A stretch of 5,444 nt of DNA, taken from the NCBI RefSeq assembly GCF_035916875.1, contig NZ_JAXUHN010000002.1:1-5444 (forward strand). Reading direction: 5' to 3'. This DNA comes from Methylomicrobium sp035916875. GTDB lineage: Bacteria > Pseudomonadota > Gammaproteobacteria > Methylococcales > Methylomonadaceae. Positions 5,354-5,444 of this stretch are shown piece after piece. The translations under genes were made by a program, and so were the position numbers. Position 1 is the first letter of the stretch; each line of letters starts with the position of its first letter. The notes under the pieces are model-generated. The model saw only the letters and a program-made list of their open reading frames with translations, was not told the DNA's origin and did not search any database.

Positions 5354-5444
5354 CTCCCTCTCCTGCTGGAGAGGGTTGGGGTGAGGAGGATCAAAAATAA
5401 GGAAAAATACTTTATTTTGATCCCCTCATCCCAGCCTTCTCCCG
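5354..5444. repeat. REP/MITE-like inverted repeat, cut by the window end
   Basis: CCCTCTCC (5356-5363) and GGAGAGGG (5368-5375) form a perfect 8-bp hairpin with a TGCT loop, followed by TTGGGGTGAGG. This is the widespread bacterial repeat type with a CCCTCTCC/GGAGAGGG stem and GGGGTGAGG tail. The segment 5366-5400 returns in inverted orientation as 5444-5411, with a few substitutions and one 1-nt gap, around a 10-nt centre (5401-5410). The inner arms GGATCAAAA and TTTTGATCC are exact. The second hairpin should continue past the right edge. No transposase gene is visible. Confidence 0.7.

Overview
The window looks like chromosomal DNA of a Gram-negative proteobacterium of medium GC. An OmpA-type lipoprotein and Sec signals point to an outer membrane, and the protein set (DUF3309, CsbD, PRC-barrel, short coiled-coil stress protein, P-type ATPase) is typical of environmental gamma- and betaproteobacteria such as methanotrophs or nitrifiers. 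This placement comes from family resemblance only; there is no rRNA or other marker gene in the window.

Layout. Positions 1-107 hold the last 34 codons of an upstream + strand gene. Three + strand genes follow closely: an OmpA-like lipoprotein (131-796), a 95-residue coiled-coil protein (843-1130) and an 869-residue P2-like cation-transporting P-type ATPase (1193-3802). The gaps are short (23, 46 and 62 bp) and no strong terminator lies between them, so they may be read as one unit. A 17-bp-stem hairpin straddles the ATPase stop codon.

The 304-bp stretch 3803-4106 holds the right half of that hairpin, a promoter-like element, a possible 30-codon ORF (3891-3983) and a leader with no other structure I can support. 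It ends at the Shine-Dalgarno of a DUF3309 membrane miniprotein (4107-4265). A perfect 10-bp hairpin at 4281-4305 separates this gene from two convergent - strand genes, CsbD (4544-4344) and, upstream of it, an exported coiled-coil/PRC-barrel protein (5162-4617). The right end (5163-5444) is non-coding: the PRC gene leader with several dyads, a C9 tract, and a REP/MITE-like inverted repeat cut by the window edge.

How it fits together. Most genes belong to families linked to envelope or general stress: outer-membrane anchoring, ion transport, CsbD, PRC-barrel and DUF3309. The most interesting observation is that two separate non-coding regions, one after the ATPase on the + strand and one before the PRC-barrel gene on the - strand, share an ungapped 42-nt block (29 of 42 identical, core ACCGTACnGAC). 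In both, a -10-like hexamer lies at the same offset. This suggests a common, probably activator-dependent stress promoter joining the two halves of the locus. The second notable point is that the ATPase keeps its whole catalytic machinery but lacks several residues that bind calcium in SERCA, so its ion cannot be inferred from the sequence.
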